DNA from: Sinorhizobium glycinis
Lineage (GTDB): Bacteria > Pseudomonadota > Alphaproteobacteria > Rhizobiales > Rhizobiaceae
Length of the DNA stretch: 64,000 nucleotides
NCBI RefSeq assembly: GCF_001651865.1
Contig: NZ_LPUX01000050.1
Span: 248,492 to 312,491 of the forward strand
Direction: 5' to 3'
This document shows positions 48,216 through 56,972 of the stretch, in pieces; the stretch's first letter is position 1; each line of letters starts with the position of its first letter. Made by a program: the position numbers and the translations under genes. The notes under the pieces were generated by a model. The model worked only from the letters and a program-made list of their open reading frames with translations, did no database searches and had not been told where the DNA came from.

Positions 48216-49232
48216 TCAGTCCTTGTTGCTGACGCCGGCCTGGGCGAAGGTCGCCATTCCGCCATGGCAGGCGGCCGCCGCCTTGACGATGCCCGCGGCA
48301 AGTGCGGCGCCCGTGCCCTCGCCGAGCCGCATGCCGAGCGCCAGGAGCGGCGTCTTGCCGAGCTTCTCAATGGCGCGGATGTGCCCGGGCTCTCCCGAGA
48401 CGTGGCCGATCAGGCAGTGGTCGAGCGCTGCCGGGTTGGCGGCCTTGAGGATCGCCGCGGCTGCCGTCGCCACATAGCCGTCGATGATGACCGGCACCTT
48501 CTGCATGCGCGCCGCGAGAATGGCGCCGGCCATCGCCGCAATCTCGCGCCCGCCGAGCCGGCGCATCAGTTCGAGCGGATCGGACAGGTGATCGCGATGC
48601 ACCGCCACAGCCTTCTCGACGGCCGCGATCTTGCGCTTCAGGACCTCGCCCTCGGAGCCGGTGCCCGGACCGACCCATTCCTCGGCCGTTCCGCCATAGA
48701 GGCCGAGGTTGATGGCGGCGGCGATCGTCGTGTTGCCGATGCCCATCTCGCCGATGCAGAGCAGGTCCGTGCCGCCGGCAATCGCCTCCATGCCGAAGGC
48801 CATTGTCGCGGCGCAGTCGCGCTCGGACAGGGCCGCTTCCTCGGTAATGTCGCCGGTCGGATAATCGAGCGCCAGGTCGAAGACCTTGAGCCCGAGGTCA
48901 TGGGTCACGCAGATCTGATTGATGGCCGCCCCTCCGGCGGCGAAATTCTCCACCATCTGGGCCGTAACCGACGAGGGAAAGGGCGTGACACCCTGCCTTG
49001 TGACGCCGTGATTGCCAGCAAAGATCGCGACGAGCGGCCGGTTGACCGCAGGCGGGCGGCCGGTCCAGGCGGCGAGCCAGAAGGCGATCTCCTCGAGGCG
49101 GCCGAGCGCGCCCGGCGGCTTGGTGAGTTGCGCATCCCGCTCGCGGGCCGCAACGAGTGCCGGCGCATCGGGTCCGGGCAGGTTACGCAACAACTCGCGG
49201 AAATCATCAAACGGCAGGCCGCTGGCACTCAT
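48216..49232 (-). CDS. cobT: Nicotinate-nucleotide-dimethylbenzimidazole phosphoribosyltransferase
   Basis: A 338-residue enzyme that activates 5,6-dimethylbenzimidazole to alpha-ribazole phosphate in B12 assembly. It is called CobT in Salmonella and CobU in Pseudomonas denitrificans. Motifs are LTKPPGALGRLEEIA, IFAGNHGVTRQGV, GEMGIGNTTIAAAI, VIIDGYVATAAAAI and the catalytic Glu near LGMRLGEGTGAALA. The ATG at 49232 has AAGGA upstream. It is divergent from cobS, 144 bases away. BluB supplies its base substrate. Confidence 0.95.
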   Translation of the reverse strand: MSASGLPFDDFRELLRNLPGPDAPALVAARERDAQLTKPPGALGRLEEIAFWLAAWTGRPPAVNRPLVAIFAGNHGVTRQGVTPFPSSVTAQMVENFAAGGAAINQICVTHDLGLKVFDLALDYPTGDITEEAALSERDCAATMAFGMEAIAGGTDLLCIGEMGIGNTTIAAAINLGLYGGTAEEWVGPGTGSEGEVLKRKIAAVEKAVAVHRDHLSDPLELMRRLGGREIAAMAGAILAARMQKVPVIIDGYVATAAAAILKAANPAALDHCLIGHVSGEPGHIRAIEKLGKTPLLALGMRLGEGTGAALAAGIVKAAAACHGGMATFAQAGVSNKD

Positions 49233-49376
49233 GGGGAATCCTTGCATTATCCGAAGGGTCGTTCGGCGCCGTTCATAGAGGCTGCCATCGTTTCCGGCAA
49301 CGGCATTTGCGCCAAATGCTGTCGCCGGAGCATGATCCGGCAAAGGGCCGGCGATTCGGGGGCCTTGGGAGAGGCA

Positions 49377-50165
49377 ATGCGCTTTATCCGCGATCTATGT
49401 GATGACGTGGCGCGATCGGTGGCGTTCCTGAGCCGCATACCGATGCCGCAGCGGCATTTCGTCGACCATGACGGCCGGCTGGGCCGCGCCGTACGCGCCT
49501 TCCCGCTCGCCGGCACTCTGATTGCCCTCCCCGCGGCGTTGCTGGCGGCGCTCCTCGACGTGTTTCAGGCGAGTTCGCTGTTCACCGCTTTCCTGATCGT
49601 GGCGGTGCAGGCGCTCGTCACCGGCGCGCTGCACGAGGACGGCCTCGGCGATACCGCCGATGGCCTCGGCGGCGGCCGCGATCGCGAGAGCGCACTGGCA
49701 ATCATGAAGGACAGCCGCATCGGCACTTATGCGGCGGTGGCTCTCATCCTTTCCTTCGGCTTTCGCGTATCCGCGCTCGCTGCCTTCCTGCCGCTCCTCT
49801 CGCCTCTGGGCGCCGCCTCGGCGCTTCTCGCAACCGCCGCCCTCAGCCGCATGGCAATGGTCTGGCACTGGTCGCGCCTGCCGCCGGCGCGCACCGATGG
49901 CGTTGCCGCGGCAGCCGGCGTTCCGGAGCCGCGCGCGACATCCCAGGCCCTCGGCTCCGGAGCGCTCCTCTCGCTTCTGCTGCTCTATGCTGCCGGGATT
50001 CCACCGATCGCAGCCCTGCTCGCTTTCGCCGCATTCGTCCTGGCGGTGCCGGGTTTCGGCAGGATCGTCTCCCGCAAGCTCGGCGGCCATACCGGCGACA
50101 CGATCGGCGCCACGCAGCAGCTGGCGGAAATCGCCGTTCTCGGCGCTCTTGCGCTGGCGATCTGA
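49377..50165 (+). CDS. cobS: Adenosylcobinamide-GDP ribazoletransferase
   Basis: A 262-residue inner-membrane enzyme joining adenosylcobinamide-GDP to alpha-ribazole in the final steps of cobalamin synthesis (CobS; CobV in P. denitrificans). The signature TGALHEDGLGDTADGLGGGR near 80 and IMKDSRIGTYAAVALIL are diagnostic, followed by several hydrophobic helices and GHTGDTIGATQQLAEIAVL. The ATG at 49377 follows GGGAGAGG. A much longer open frame covering cobT antisense is not real. DUF1289 follows. Confidence 0.95.
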   Translation: MRFIRDLCDDVARSVAFLSRIPMPQRHFVDHDGRLGRAVRAFPLAGTLIALPAALLAALLDVFQASSLFTAFLIVAVQALVTGALHEDGLGDTADGLGGGRDRESALAIMKDSRIGTYAAVALILSFGFRVSALAAFLPLLSPLGAASALLATAALSRMAMVWHWSRLPPARTDGVAAAAGVPEPRATSQALGSGALLSLLLLYAAGIPPIAALLAFAAFVLAVPGFGRIVSRKLGGHTGDTIGATQQLAEIAVLGALALAI

Positions 50166-50209
50166 AAGGCCGATATAAATCGACGAACCGGAGAGAGCAC
50201 GCCAAGCCG

Positions 50210-50431
50210 ATGGAATCCCCCTGCATTCTCGTCTGCGCCATCGATGACCGGACAGGCTACTGTTTCGGCTGCGGGCGTACGCGGGAGGAAATCGGCTCCT
50301 GGACGCTCTACACCGACGCCGAGCGGCACAGCATCATGCAAGCGCTGCCGACACGGCTGGAGACCGTCGAGCGCAAGCCGCGACGCGAAACACGCCGGGC
50401 GCGGTTGGCGCGGGACCGAAGCGGCGCATGA
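50210..50431 (+). CDS. DUF1289 family small cysteine-rich protein
   Basis: A 73-residue protein with the DUF1289 pattern SPCILVCAIDDRTGYCFGCG, then RTREEIGSW: four cysteines that may bind a metal or an iron-sulfur centre. The tail is Arg-rich. Function unknown. It starts 45 bases after cobS, and its stop overlaps the next gene's ATG as ATGA, so the three are probably one transcript. Confidence 0.8.
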   Translation: MESPCILVCAIDDRTGYCFGCGRTREEIGSWTLYTDAERHSIMQALPTRLETVERKPRRETRRARLARDRSGA

Positions 50432-51129
50432 ACCGTTTGACCCTTCTCCTTGCAATCCTCGCCATTGGCCTTGCGCTGCTGATCTTCAATCACGACAGCG
50501 GCCAGACCTTCGGCATGAACAATGACGACTTCGGCCAGCTTGTCTCCCTCGCGGCCATTGCGACGCTGCTGGCGGCCGGCGTACTCCGCAGCCGGCGCCA
50601 TTTCGGGGAGAGTGTGCGGCAGATCGCCATATGGCTGCTGATCGCCGTTGGCCTCGTATCCGGCTATGCCTATCGGGTCGAGCTTCAGGCCTTCGGCGAT
50701 CGGGTGCTCTCCGAACTGATGCCCGGCCGAACAATGGTCGTCACCGACAGCGACGGGCAGCCGGAAGTCGTGCTGCGCAAGCGTCTCGACGGCCACTTCC
50801 AGGCCGACGCGACAATCAATGGCCAGGAGGTCAGCATGCTCGTCGATACTGGAGCCAGCAGCATCGCCCTCACCTATGAGGACGCCGAGCGGATCGGTCT
50901 CGATCCTTCGAAACTCGGCTATACCATCACCGTGATGACGGCGAACGGGCCGGCGCTCGCCGCTCCCGTTACACTCGAGGAAATGGCGATAGGTCCGATT
51001 GAGCGACGCAATATCCGGGGAATGGTCGCGGCCGAGGGCAAGCTCGACCGCAGCCTGCTCGGCATGAGTTTTCTCTCGACCCTGGATTCCCTGCAGATGC
51101 GCACCGACGAGTTGCGGCTTCGGGATTAG
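50428..51129 (+). CDS. TIGR02281-type membrane retropepsin-like aspartic protease
   Basis: A 233-residue protein. Three hydrophobic helices occupy the first 90 residues. Then comes a single-lobe aspartic protease domain with the active site SMLVDTGASSIALTYEDAER, a flap-like VMTANGPALAAPVTL and LLGMSFLSTLDSLQM, as in the clan AA TIGR02281 family. It probably works as a dimer, with its active site on the periplasmic side. Substrates are unknown. Translation is coupled to the DUF1289 gene. Confidence 0.85.
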   Translation: MNRLTLLLAILAIGLALLIFNHDSGQTFGMNNDDFGQLVSLAAIATLLAAGVLRSRRHFGESVRQIAIWLLIAVGLVSGYAYRVELQAFGDRVLSELMPGRTMVVTDSDGQPEVVLRKRLDGHFQADATINGQEVSMLVDTGASSIALTYEDAERIGLDPSKLGYTITVMTANGPALAAPVTLEEMAIGPIERRNIRGMVAAEGKLDRSLLGMSFLSTLDSLQMRTDELRLRD

Positions 51130-51136
51130 CGGTCCC

Positions 51137-51898
51137 TCAGTTTCGCAGCCTGTAGCCGGTCCGGAAAATCCAAGTCAGCACAGCCATGCAGATCCCGAGG
51201 AATGCGAGAATGATCACGGCGCTCGCAAGCGGATTGACGTCGGAGATCTCGAAGAAGCTCCAGCGGAAACCGCTGATCAGGTAAAGCACCGGATTGAAGT
51301 GGCTGATGGCCCGCCAGAAGGGCGGCAGCATGTCGACCGAGTAGAAGCTGCCGCCGAGGAAGACGAGCGGCGGCACGACCAGCATCGGGATCAGGTTCAA
51401 CTGCTCGAAGTCCTTCGCCCATATGCCGATGATGAAGCCGAAGAGGCTGAACGTCACCGCCGTCAGCACGAAGAAGAAGATCATCGCGAAGGGGTGGGCG
51501 ATGCTGAGATCGACGAAGAGCGACGCGGTGATCAGGATGATCGTGCCGATCATCAGCCCCTTGGTCGCCGCCGCGCCGACATAGCCGAGAACGATTTCCA
51601 GCATCGAGATCGGCGACGACAGCACCTCGTAGATGGTGCCGGTGAACTTCGGGAAATAGATGCCGAAGGAGCCGTTTCCGATGCATTGCGTCAGAAGCGT
51701 CAGCATCATGAGCCCGGGCGTGATGAAGGCGCCGTAGGAAACTCCGTCGATCTGCTGGATGCGCTCGCCGATCGCCGCACCGAAGACGATGAAATAGAGC
51801 GAGGTCGAGATGACCGGGGACACCACGCTCTGCAGCAGGGTGCGGCGCGTGCGCGCCATCTCGAAGAAGTAGATGGACTTGACCGCCTCGATGTTCAT
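51137..51898 (-). CDS. ABC-2 type exporter, permease
   Basis: A 253-residue membrane component of an ABC exporter of the YadH type, with six helices. Typical are [60 protein letters not shown] and the [20 protein letters not shown] segment. The start at 51898 overlaps the end of the ATPase gene by four bases. A longer frame to 52303 is a shadow. The exported substrate is unknown. Confidence 0.88.
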   Translation of the reverse strand: MNIEAVKSIYFFEMARTRRTLLQSVVSPVISTSLYFIVFGAAIGERIQQIDGVSYGAFITPGLMMLTLLTQCIGNGSFGIYFPKFTGTIYEVLSSPISMLEIVLGYVGAAATKGLMIGTIILITASLFVDLSIAHPFAMIFFFVLTAVTFSLFGFIIGIWAKDFEQLNLIPMLVVPPLVFLGGSFYSVDMLPPFWRAISHFNPVLYLISGFRWSFFEISDVNPLASAVIILAFLGICMAVLTWIFRTGYRLRN

Positions 51899-52821
51899 CG
51901 CCCCGCCTCCACGATCTCTACGAAAATATCCTCGAGCGAACTTTGCCGCGTCGAGAGGTCCCGAAGCCTGACCCCGGTCTCCGCGAGCGCCGCGAGCAGC
52001 GCAGTGATGCCGGTCCGTTCGGCGCTGGTGTCGTAGTCGTAGATCAAGCTCTGGCCATCGTCCTCGAGCGTCAGATTGTAGGACGACAGGGAATCCGGGA
52101 TGCGTTCCAACGGTTGGGCGAGATCGACGCGCAACTGCTTGCGCCCAAGCTTCGTCATCAGCGCATCCTTCTCCTCGACCAGAAGGATTTCGCCGCCATT
52201 GATGACGGCGATCCGGTCGGCGATCTCTTCCGCTTCCTCGATGTAATGCGTCGTCAGGATGATCGTCACGCCCGAGGCGCGCAGCCGCTCGACGACTTCC
52301 CACATGCTCTTGCGCAGGCTGACGTCGACGCCGGCCGTCGGCTCGTCCAGGAAGAGCACGCGCGGCTCGTGCGATAGCGCCTTGGCGATCAGGACGCGCC
52401 GCTTCATGCCGCCCGAAAGCTCGCGCAGCATGTTGTCCTTCTTGCTCCAGAGCGACAGGTCCTTCAGCACCTTTTCGATGTGAGCCGGATCCGGTTTCTT
52501 GCCGTGCAGGCCACGCGAGAAGGAAACGGTGTTCCAGACCGTCTCGAAGGCATCCGTCGTCAGTTCCTGCGGCACGAGCCCGATCATGGACCGCGTCTGG
52601 CGGAAGTCGCGCACGACGTCGTGGCCGTTGACGGTGACTTCGCCACCGCTCGGATTGACGATGCCGCAGATGATCGAGATCAGGGTCGTCTTGCCGGCCC
52701 CGTTAGGTCCGAGCAGGGCGAGGATCTCCCCCTCCTCGATTTCGAGGCTTACACCCTTCAGCGCCTCGAATCCTGAGGCATAGGTTTTCGACAGGTTAGA
52801 AACGGAAACAATAGAAGCCAT
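51895..52821 (-). CDS. ABC-2 type exporter, ATP-binding protein
   Basis: A 308-residue ATPase of the YadG/CcmA-like group. Walker A is [14 protein letters not shown] near 36-49, the signature is LSGGMKRR, Walker B is [13 protein letters not shown], and the switch His is in [13 protein letters not shown]-terminal extension of about 85 residues follows the nucleotide domain. It forms an operon with the permease downstream (four-base overlap). Confidence 0.9.
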   Translation of the reverse strand: MASIVSVSNLSKTYASGFEALKGVSLEIEEGEILALLGPNGAGKTTLISIICGIVNPSGGEVTVNGHDVVRDFRQTRSMIGLVPQELTTDAFETVWNTVSFSRGLHGKKPDPAHIEKVLKDLSLWSKKDNMLRELSGGMKRRVLIAKALSHEPRVLFLDEPTAGVDVSLRKSMWEVVERLRASGVTIILTTHYIEEAEEIADRIAVINGGEILLVEEKDALMTKLGRKQLRVDLAQPLERIPDSLSSYNLTLEDDGQSLIYDYDTSAERTGITALLAALAETGVRLRDLSTRQSSLEDIFVEIVEAGR

Positions 52822-52938
52822 GAAAATAGGATCCGAAAGCGGGGCAATGTCGGCAGGTTGCCGCTCTATATGGGCCGATTCACGCTGTTTTGCAGCCCGT
52901 CCCGCGCATTTTTAAGGTGACGCTCCGTCAACTGATAA

Positions 52939-53104
52939 TCACGGCACGCGAGTGCTAAGAGGCCCGCGGCCAAGCCGCGCCCAACAGGCGATCCGTCCGG
53001 CAATGCGGCTGACGCCGGCAGTCCGGCCGTTCACGATCATCAGGACCCCCGCCGACAGCCCGATCAGCATTGCCGCCGCAAAGCGCCGCGATATAGGCAG
53101 TCAT
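52939..53104 (-). pseudogene. Truncated, frameshifted YeeE/YedE sulfur-transport protein remnant
   Basis: An ATG overlapping the bigR stop (ATGA) begins MTAYIAALCGG, then the frame fails. The adjacent frame continues MLIGLSAGVLMIVNGRTAGV, then SRIAGRIA, which reads like the first helix of a YeeE/YedE permease. A stop follows about 15 codons later at 52939, and the rest of the gene and its usual second subunit are absent. In other bacteria bigR operons carry such YeeE/YedE genes, so this looks like a relic. Confidence 0.55.
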
Positions 53105-53433
53105 TGCTTCGTCCCCTCGCGGCAGAAGATATCGTAGAGCGCCATGGTCAAGCGTGCAGCCTTTTCTTCGGCAAGACGATAGAAGATCTGCTTCGCATCG
53201 CGGCGCGTGGCAACGATGCCCGCCTCGCGCAGCACGGTGAGCTGCTGCGACAAGGTCGGCTGGTGGATGCCGAGCGTCTCTTCCAACTGGCCCACCGAGT
53301 GTTCCCCTTCGACGAGCGTACAGACGATCATCAGCCGGTTCTGGTTTGCGAGTGTCTTGAGCAACGCCGCCGCTTCACCCCCTAGCTTACCCAAGTCCGG
53401 GCCGACGTTTCTGATCTTCGTGACCGTTCGCAT
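53101..53433 (-). CDS. bigR: Sulfide/persulfide-responsive ArsR-family repressor BigR
   Basis: A 110-residue ArsR-type winged-helix repressor. The recognition region is VGQLEETLGIHQPTLSQQLT, then VLREAGIVATRRDAKQIFYR. Two cysteines, in MIVCTLVEGEH and DIFCREG, correspond to the redox-sensing pair of BigR and SqrR, which form a disulfide or polysulfide bridge and release DNA when persulfides accumulate. The ATG at 53433 has GGAG seven bases upstream. GTG 53445 and ATG 53439 are alternatives. It follows blh directly. Confidence 0.88.
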   Translation of the reverse strand: MRTVTKIRNVGPDLGKLGGEAAALLKTLANQNRLMIVCTLVEGEHSVGQLEETLGIHQPTLSQQLTVLREAGIVATRRDAKQIFYRLAEEKAARLTMALYDIFCREGTKQ

Positions 53434-53445
53434 GTCCATCTCCAC

Positions 53446-54336
53446 TCAGCCCCATGCGGCTCCCTTGAGCGCATTGAGCGGAAATTTCAGATAGCGCGCG
53501 CCGTTGGCTTCCGGATCCGGCAGGCGGCCGCCGCGGATATTGACCTGCAACGCGTGCAGGATCAGCTTCGGCATCGGCAACGTCCTGTCGCGCGCCTCGC
53601 GCAATTGAACGAACTGATCCTCGGTCACGCCAGCAATATGGGCATTGCAGCGCTTCTCCTCGCCGACCGTACTCTCCCAACGCGGCTCCCGGCCTCCTGG
53701 CCGGTAATCATGACCGGTGAACATGCGGGTCTCGTCCGGCAGCGCCAGGATCTCGGCGATCGAGCGCCACAGCTGGCGCGCGTCGCCTCCCGGGAAGTCG
53801 GTTCGTGCCGTCCCGCTATCGGGCATGAACATCGTGTCGTGGACGAAAGCCGCCTCGCCGAAGATATAGGTAACGGAGGCAAGGGTATGGCCTGGCGAAT
53901 AGAGTACCCGCCCGCCGATCGACCCGAGGGCGAGGAGCTCTCCTTCTTCGAAGAGATGGTCCCATTGCGACCCGTCCGCTTCAAGCTCCGGCCAATTGTA
54001 GATGTTTTTCCAGAGATTCTGGACGCGCACGATCTCGGATCCGATACCGGTCGGCGCTCCGGTCCTTTCCTTCAGATAGGCGGCGGCCGAAAAATGATCC
54101 GCATGCGGATGGGTATCGAGGATCCAATCGACCGTCAGACCGTTCTGCGCCACGTAATCGAGGATCAGATCAGCCTGTTCCGTCGCCGTCGTACCCGATT
54201 TCTCATCGAAATCCAGCACCGGGTCGACGATCGCGCAACGCTGCGTCAGCGGATCGGAAACGACATACTGAATGCTGCACGTGCGAGGCTCGTAAAAGCC
54301 TTTGACGTCCGGTTTTGCAGTTTCAGCTGCAGGCAT
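53446..54336 (-). CDS. blh: Beta-lactamase-fold persulfide dioxygenase (Blh/ETHE1-like)
   Basis: A 296-residue metallo-beta-lactamase-fold protein. The metal motif is LDTHPHADHFSAAAYLK near 74-90, with further ligands in YSPGHTLAS and DTMFMPDSGTARTDFPGGDA. This fits the Blh protein of bigR operons, related to ETHE1, which oxidises glutathione persulfide to sulfite and so detoxifies sulfide. The start follows GGGGGAGC. It heads the bigR transcript, with an AT-rich dyad just upstream. Confidence 0.88.
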   Translation of the reverse strand: MPAAETAKPDVKGFYEPRTCSIQYVVSDPLTQRCAIVDPVLDFDEKSGTTATEQADLILDYVAQNGLTVDWILDTHPHADHFSAAAYLKERTGAPTGIGSEIVRVQNLWKNIYNWPELEADGSQWDHLFEEGELLALGSIGGRVLYSPGHTLASVTYIFGEAAFVHDTMFMPDSGTARTDFPGGDARQLWRSIAEILALPDETRMFTGHDYRPGGREPRWESTVGEEKRCNAHIAGVTEDQFVQLREARDRTLPMPKLILHALQVNIRGGRLPDPEANGARYLKFPLNALKGAAWG

Positions 54337-54357
54337 GGTCGCTCCCCCATATCATCA

Positions 54358-54383
54358 ATATATATTTAAATATAATATATATC
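54358..54383. promoter_or_regulatory. AT-rich dyad upstream of blh-bigR (candidate BigR operator)
   Basis: A 26-base A/T-only tract in an otherwise GC-rich region contains the perfect 14-bp palindrome TATATTTAAATATA (54361-54374). Its place just before the blh start, and the AT-rich nature of known BigR sites, suggest autorepression. Confidence 0.55.
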
Positions 54384-54523
54384 GATTAGCCGAGCAAGTG
54401 AACCGGGCGGCTCTATCCCAAGTCGCTCGCTATTTCCGGAAGTCGGATTATCGCACAGCTGCGATGACATGGATCGCGCAATTTTGGCGTGGCTGGCGGG
54501 GCGATTGTCCGGCTCGGTCACGG

Positions 54524-55345
54524 CTAGCGATAAAGGCTGTAGAGGAAGCGCAAGGCGATCAAGGTCATGAAGATGCCGAAACCGACCTCAAGCTGCCGCC
54601 TGTCCATCGCATGGGCCAGGCGCACGCCGAGTGGCGCCACCAGCAGCGAAACCGGAATGATCAAGGCAACGGCGATCCAGTTGATGAACCCGGTCGAAAG
54701 CGGCGGCAGACCGGGCTCGCCCCAACCGGCCCAGACATAGCCGAACAGTCCGGGTATCGAGATCAGCACGCCGACGCCGGCGGACGTTGCAATCGCCTGG
54801 TGGATCGGCCGGTTGTACAGCGTCATGAAGGTATTGTTGAGCACGCCGCCACCGACCCCCATCAGGCCGGATAGAACGCCGATCACCACACCGACGAGCC
54901 ACTTCACCGGATTCTTTGGAAGCTCGGTGCCGAGGCGCCAGCTCGCGCGATTGAATACCATCCTCGACGCCACCAAGAGCGCGATGACAGCGAAGATCAG
55001 CCGCAAGGTCTCGCTGCTGACATAGGCGGCGATCACGGTGGCAAGGATGGCGCCGAGCGGAATGGCGAGGATCCAGCTGCGCAACAAGGCCGTGTCGACC
55101 ACGCCCCGCCTGTAGTGCAACAGGAAGGAGCGCACCGAGGTGGGCACGATGATTGCGATCGAGGTGCCGACCGAAAGATGCATCCGCACGGCGTCCTCGA
55201 CACCGAGGAGCCCAAAGACCTGAAAGAAGACGGGCACGAGGATCGCGCCGCCGCCGACGCCGAAGAGGCCGGCAAGCACGCCCGACACCACACCGGCCGC
55301 GGCCAGCGCCAAGGCAAACATCATCAGTTCCGACAGCGGCGGCAT
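54524..55345 (-). CDS. TauE/SafE-family sulfite exporter-like permease
   Basis: A 273-residue inner-membrane protein with eight to nine helices in two halves. Each half has the glycine-rich TauE/SafE motif: GVLAGLFGVGGGAILVPVFF in the first and GVLSGLMGVGGGVLNNTFMT in the second. The family exports sulfite or sulfoacetate. Its position upstream of blh and bigR on the same strand fits removal of sulfite made by Blh. The 187-base gap with the AT-rich dyad suggests a separate promoter. Confidence 0.85.
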   Translation of the reverse strand: MPPLSELMMFALALAAAGVVSGVLAGLFGVGGGAILVPVFFQVFGLLGVEDAVRMHLSVGTSIAIIVPTSVRSFLLHYRRGVVDTALLRSWILAIPLGAILATVIAAYVSSETLRLIFAVIALLVASRMVFNRASWRLGTELPKNPVKWLVGVVIGVLSGLMGVGGGVLNNTFMTLYNRPIHQAIATSAGVGVLISIPGLFGYVWAGWGEPGLPPLSTGFINWIAVALIIPVSLLVAPLGVRLAHAMDRRQLEVGFGIFMTLIALRFLYSLYR

Positions 55346-55404
55346 GCGTATCCGATCTTGCTGAAAGCCGGCAGCCGATGCCGCCGATGAGGAAGAGCCC
55401 CAGC

Positions 55405-55536
55405 ACTGTCATGAAACGGTGATGCTTTTCAATCACCTTTGGAGGGCGTTGAGCAACCCCGCTCTCGTGATTTGCACGCCGGAGCCTCCCCTATCCTCCG
55501 GGCGTTTTCTGGCCGGCCCCGCCGGCCTCTTTTTTG
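55405..55536 (+). ncRNA. Candidate small RNA with anti-Shine-Dalgarno loop and own terminator
   Basis: The plus strand has no gene here, yet a row of hairpins ends in an intrinsic terminator. Stem 1 is GGTGAT...ATCACC (55418-55437). A second imperfect stem uses GGGCGTT/AACCCC (55444-55460). A third, CGCCGGAG/CTCCGGGCG (55477-55504), exposes CCTCCCC in its loop. The last stem is GGCCGGC-CCC-GCCGGCC (55511-55527), followed by TCTTTTTT. A CU-rich loop plus terminal poly-U stem is the style of rhizobial trans-acting small RNAs. The 5' end is a guess. Confidence 0.5.
55511..55535 (+). terminator. Intrinsic terminator with no upstream plus-strand gene
   Basis: A perfect 7-bp GC stem, three-base loop, then TCTTTTTT. 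The nearest plus-strand gene is far upstream and the flanking genes are both on the minus strand. Confidence 0.8.
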
Positions 55537-55547
55537 CGCAGCTTCCG

Positions 55548-56774
55548 CTAATCGCAATGGCGGTAGCCGGATTTCCGGGTCCGCAGGTCAAAGTGGAAAT
55601 GGTCCTTGTGGAACGGATCGCTGCCGGGGCCGAGCACGGTGTGGAAATATTTGCAGCTGTCGGCGCGAACGGCCTTCAACAGCCCACGCTCCCGGAAGGC
55701 GAAGAAGCCTTTCCGGCGCACGTCGATCTCCTTGCCGTTCTTCAGCACGAATTTGCCGACGTCGATCGCATTGCCGCGTGCATGCTCCGACATCGGATTG
55801 CCGCGGCGCGAATTCATCGTCCGGCAGGAATAGCCGCCGAGCGGCTTGATTGTCCTGACGCCGGACCAGTAGCGATAACGCGAGGACGGCGCGAGCTCGT
55901 ACTTCACCCACTTGGCGAAGGCTTCCGTCACCTGGCAATTGAGCTTCACCGCCGGCTTGACGGCAATGTTGCCTGAAAGACCGATGATCTCGACCGGATA
56001 GTCGATGCCGCAAGATGGACCGTCATAAATGCGCGGCACATCGCGGAAGACGACGCCGAGCTTCTTCAGCCGCTGGCGGCAGGCGATCTCCGAGCGCGGC
56101 ATTTCGCCGGTATATTCGGGCGTCGACAGCGGATTGCGGGCGCGCGGCAGGAAGGCGACCTGCTGCGGCTCCTCGGTGCGGCGAATGGTTCGCTGCGGCT
56201 CGACACCTCGCGCCCGCTTCGCCTCTTCGGCGGAAATCTGATCGGGCGTCAGCGGCGGCAGATCGGGATCAAAATTCGGACTTGTTTCCGAAACAGGCGT
56301 CGGCTCAGCCGGGCCGCCGAGCTGACGCACATTGTCCTCGCCGATACCGCCGACGACGGGCTGGGCGGTGTTGCCTTCGGCGATTTCACCGGCCTGCTCC
56401 TGCGCCAGGCCGACAACCGGCTCGACGCCGAGCATCGCATCCATATTGACGCCTTCGGGAGGAACCGTCATCGGACCGGCGCTTGCGACTTGCGTCTCCG
56501 CCATCTCCGGCTGGCTGTCCATCATCGGCAGACTGCCTTGCGGCTCGGCGGCACCGGCGGTCCTGTTACTGAAGGTCGACACCGGCTCTGCCGAAGGATA
56601 GGCGGCCGCCTCCCGTTCCGGATTGGCAACGACGCGGCTCGGCCTGATGGCGCCGACGCGGGAGGCGCCATCGATCCTGCCCGGTGGCGAAAGGACGTCC
56701 GTGCTGCAGGCGACCAGCGGTATGGACAGCAGCAGCGCCGTCAACGGTCGATGGAGAAGAGAAACATACGCCAT
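55548..56774 (-). CDS. Extensin-like C-terminal domain lipoprotein
   Basis: A 408-residue protein. The N-terminus MAYVSLLHRPLTALLLSIPL, then VAC is a lipoprotein signal with lipobox LVAC. A long Pro/Glu/Gln-rich linker reaches about residue 235. The C-terminal 170 residues match the extensin-like C domain: CRQRLKKLGVVFRDVP, LNCQVTEAFAKWVK, GGYSCRTMNSRRGNPMSEHA and HFHFDLRTRKSGYRHC, with His and Asp positions like D-Ala-D-Ala/LAS metallopeptidases. It may act on peptidoglycan. A longer frame to 56897 is less likely. Confidence 0.82.
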   Translation of the reverse strand: MAYVSLLHRPLTALLLSIPLVACSTDVLSPPGRIDGASRVGAIRPSRVVANPEREAAAYPSAEPVSTFSNRTAGAAEPQGSLPMMDSQPEMAETQVASAGPMTVPPEGVNMDAMLGVEPVVGLAQEQAGEIAEGNTAQPVVGGIGEDNVRQLGGPAEPTPVSETSPNFDPDLPPLTPDQISAEEAKRARGVEPQRTIRRTEEPQQVAFLPRARNPLSTPEYTGEMPRSEIACRQRLKKLGVVFRDVPRIYDGPSCGIDYPVEIIGLSGNIAVKPAVKLNCQVTEAFAKWVKYELAPSSRYRYWSGVRTIKPLGGYSCRTMNSRRGNPMSEHARGNAIDVGKFVLKNGKEIDVRRKGFFAFRERGLLKAVRADSCKYFHTVLGPGSDPFHKDHFHFDLRTRKSGYRHCD

Positions 56775-56972
56775 ACCAGTTGCCGCCTTCGTCCATGACA
56801 AAGCCACCGCCTGCCCACTATCGAAACGTGACGTGCCGCTATGTCGCCAAGCAGGCAAGCGCCCGAAAAAGTCGGGTTCAAGCCGCACTATAGGCAAACA
56901 TGGTTAATGAAGCCTTGCCCGCCGCCAAAAGTGGCTCGCACTGGCACATGCCTCCGGCTCGGCTGCCCTGTG

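Noticed and set aside
48264-49376. The upstream part of the long open frame leading into cobS
   Set aside because: It is antisense to cobT. CobS homology and a ribosome-binding site begin at 49377.
49233-49376. A possible cobalamin riboswitch between cobT and cobS
   Set aside because: The gap is only 144 bases and I find neither the B12 box nor the aptamer core.
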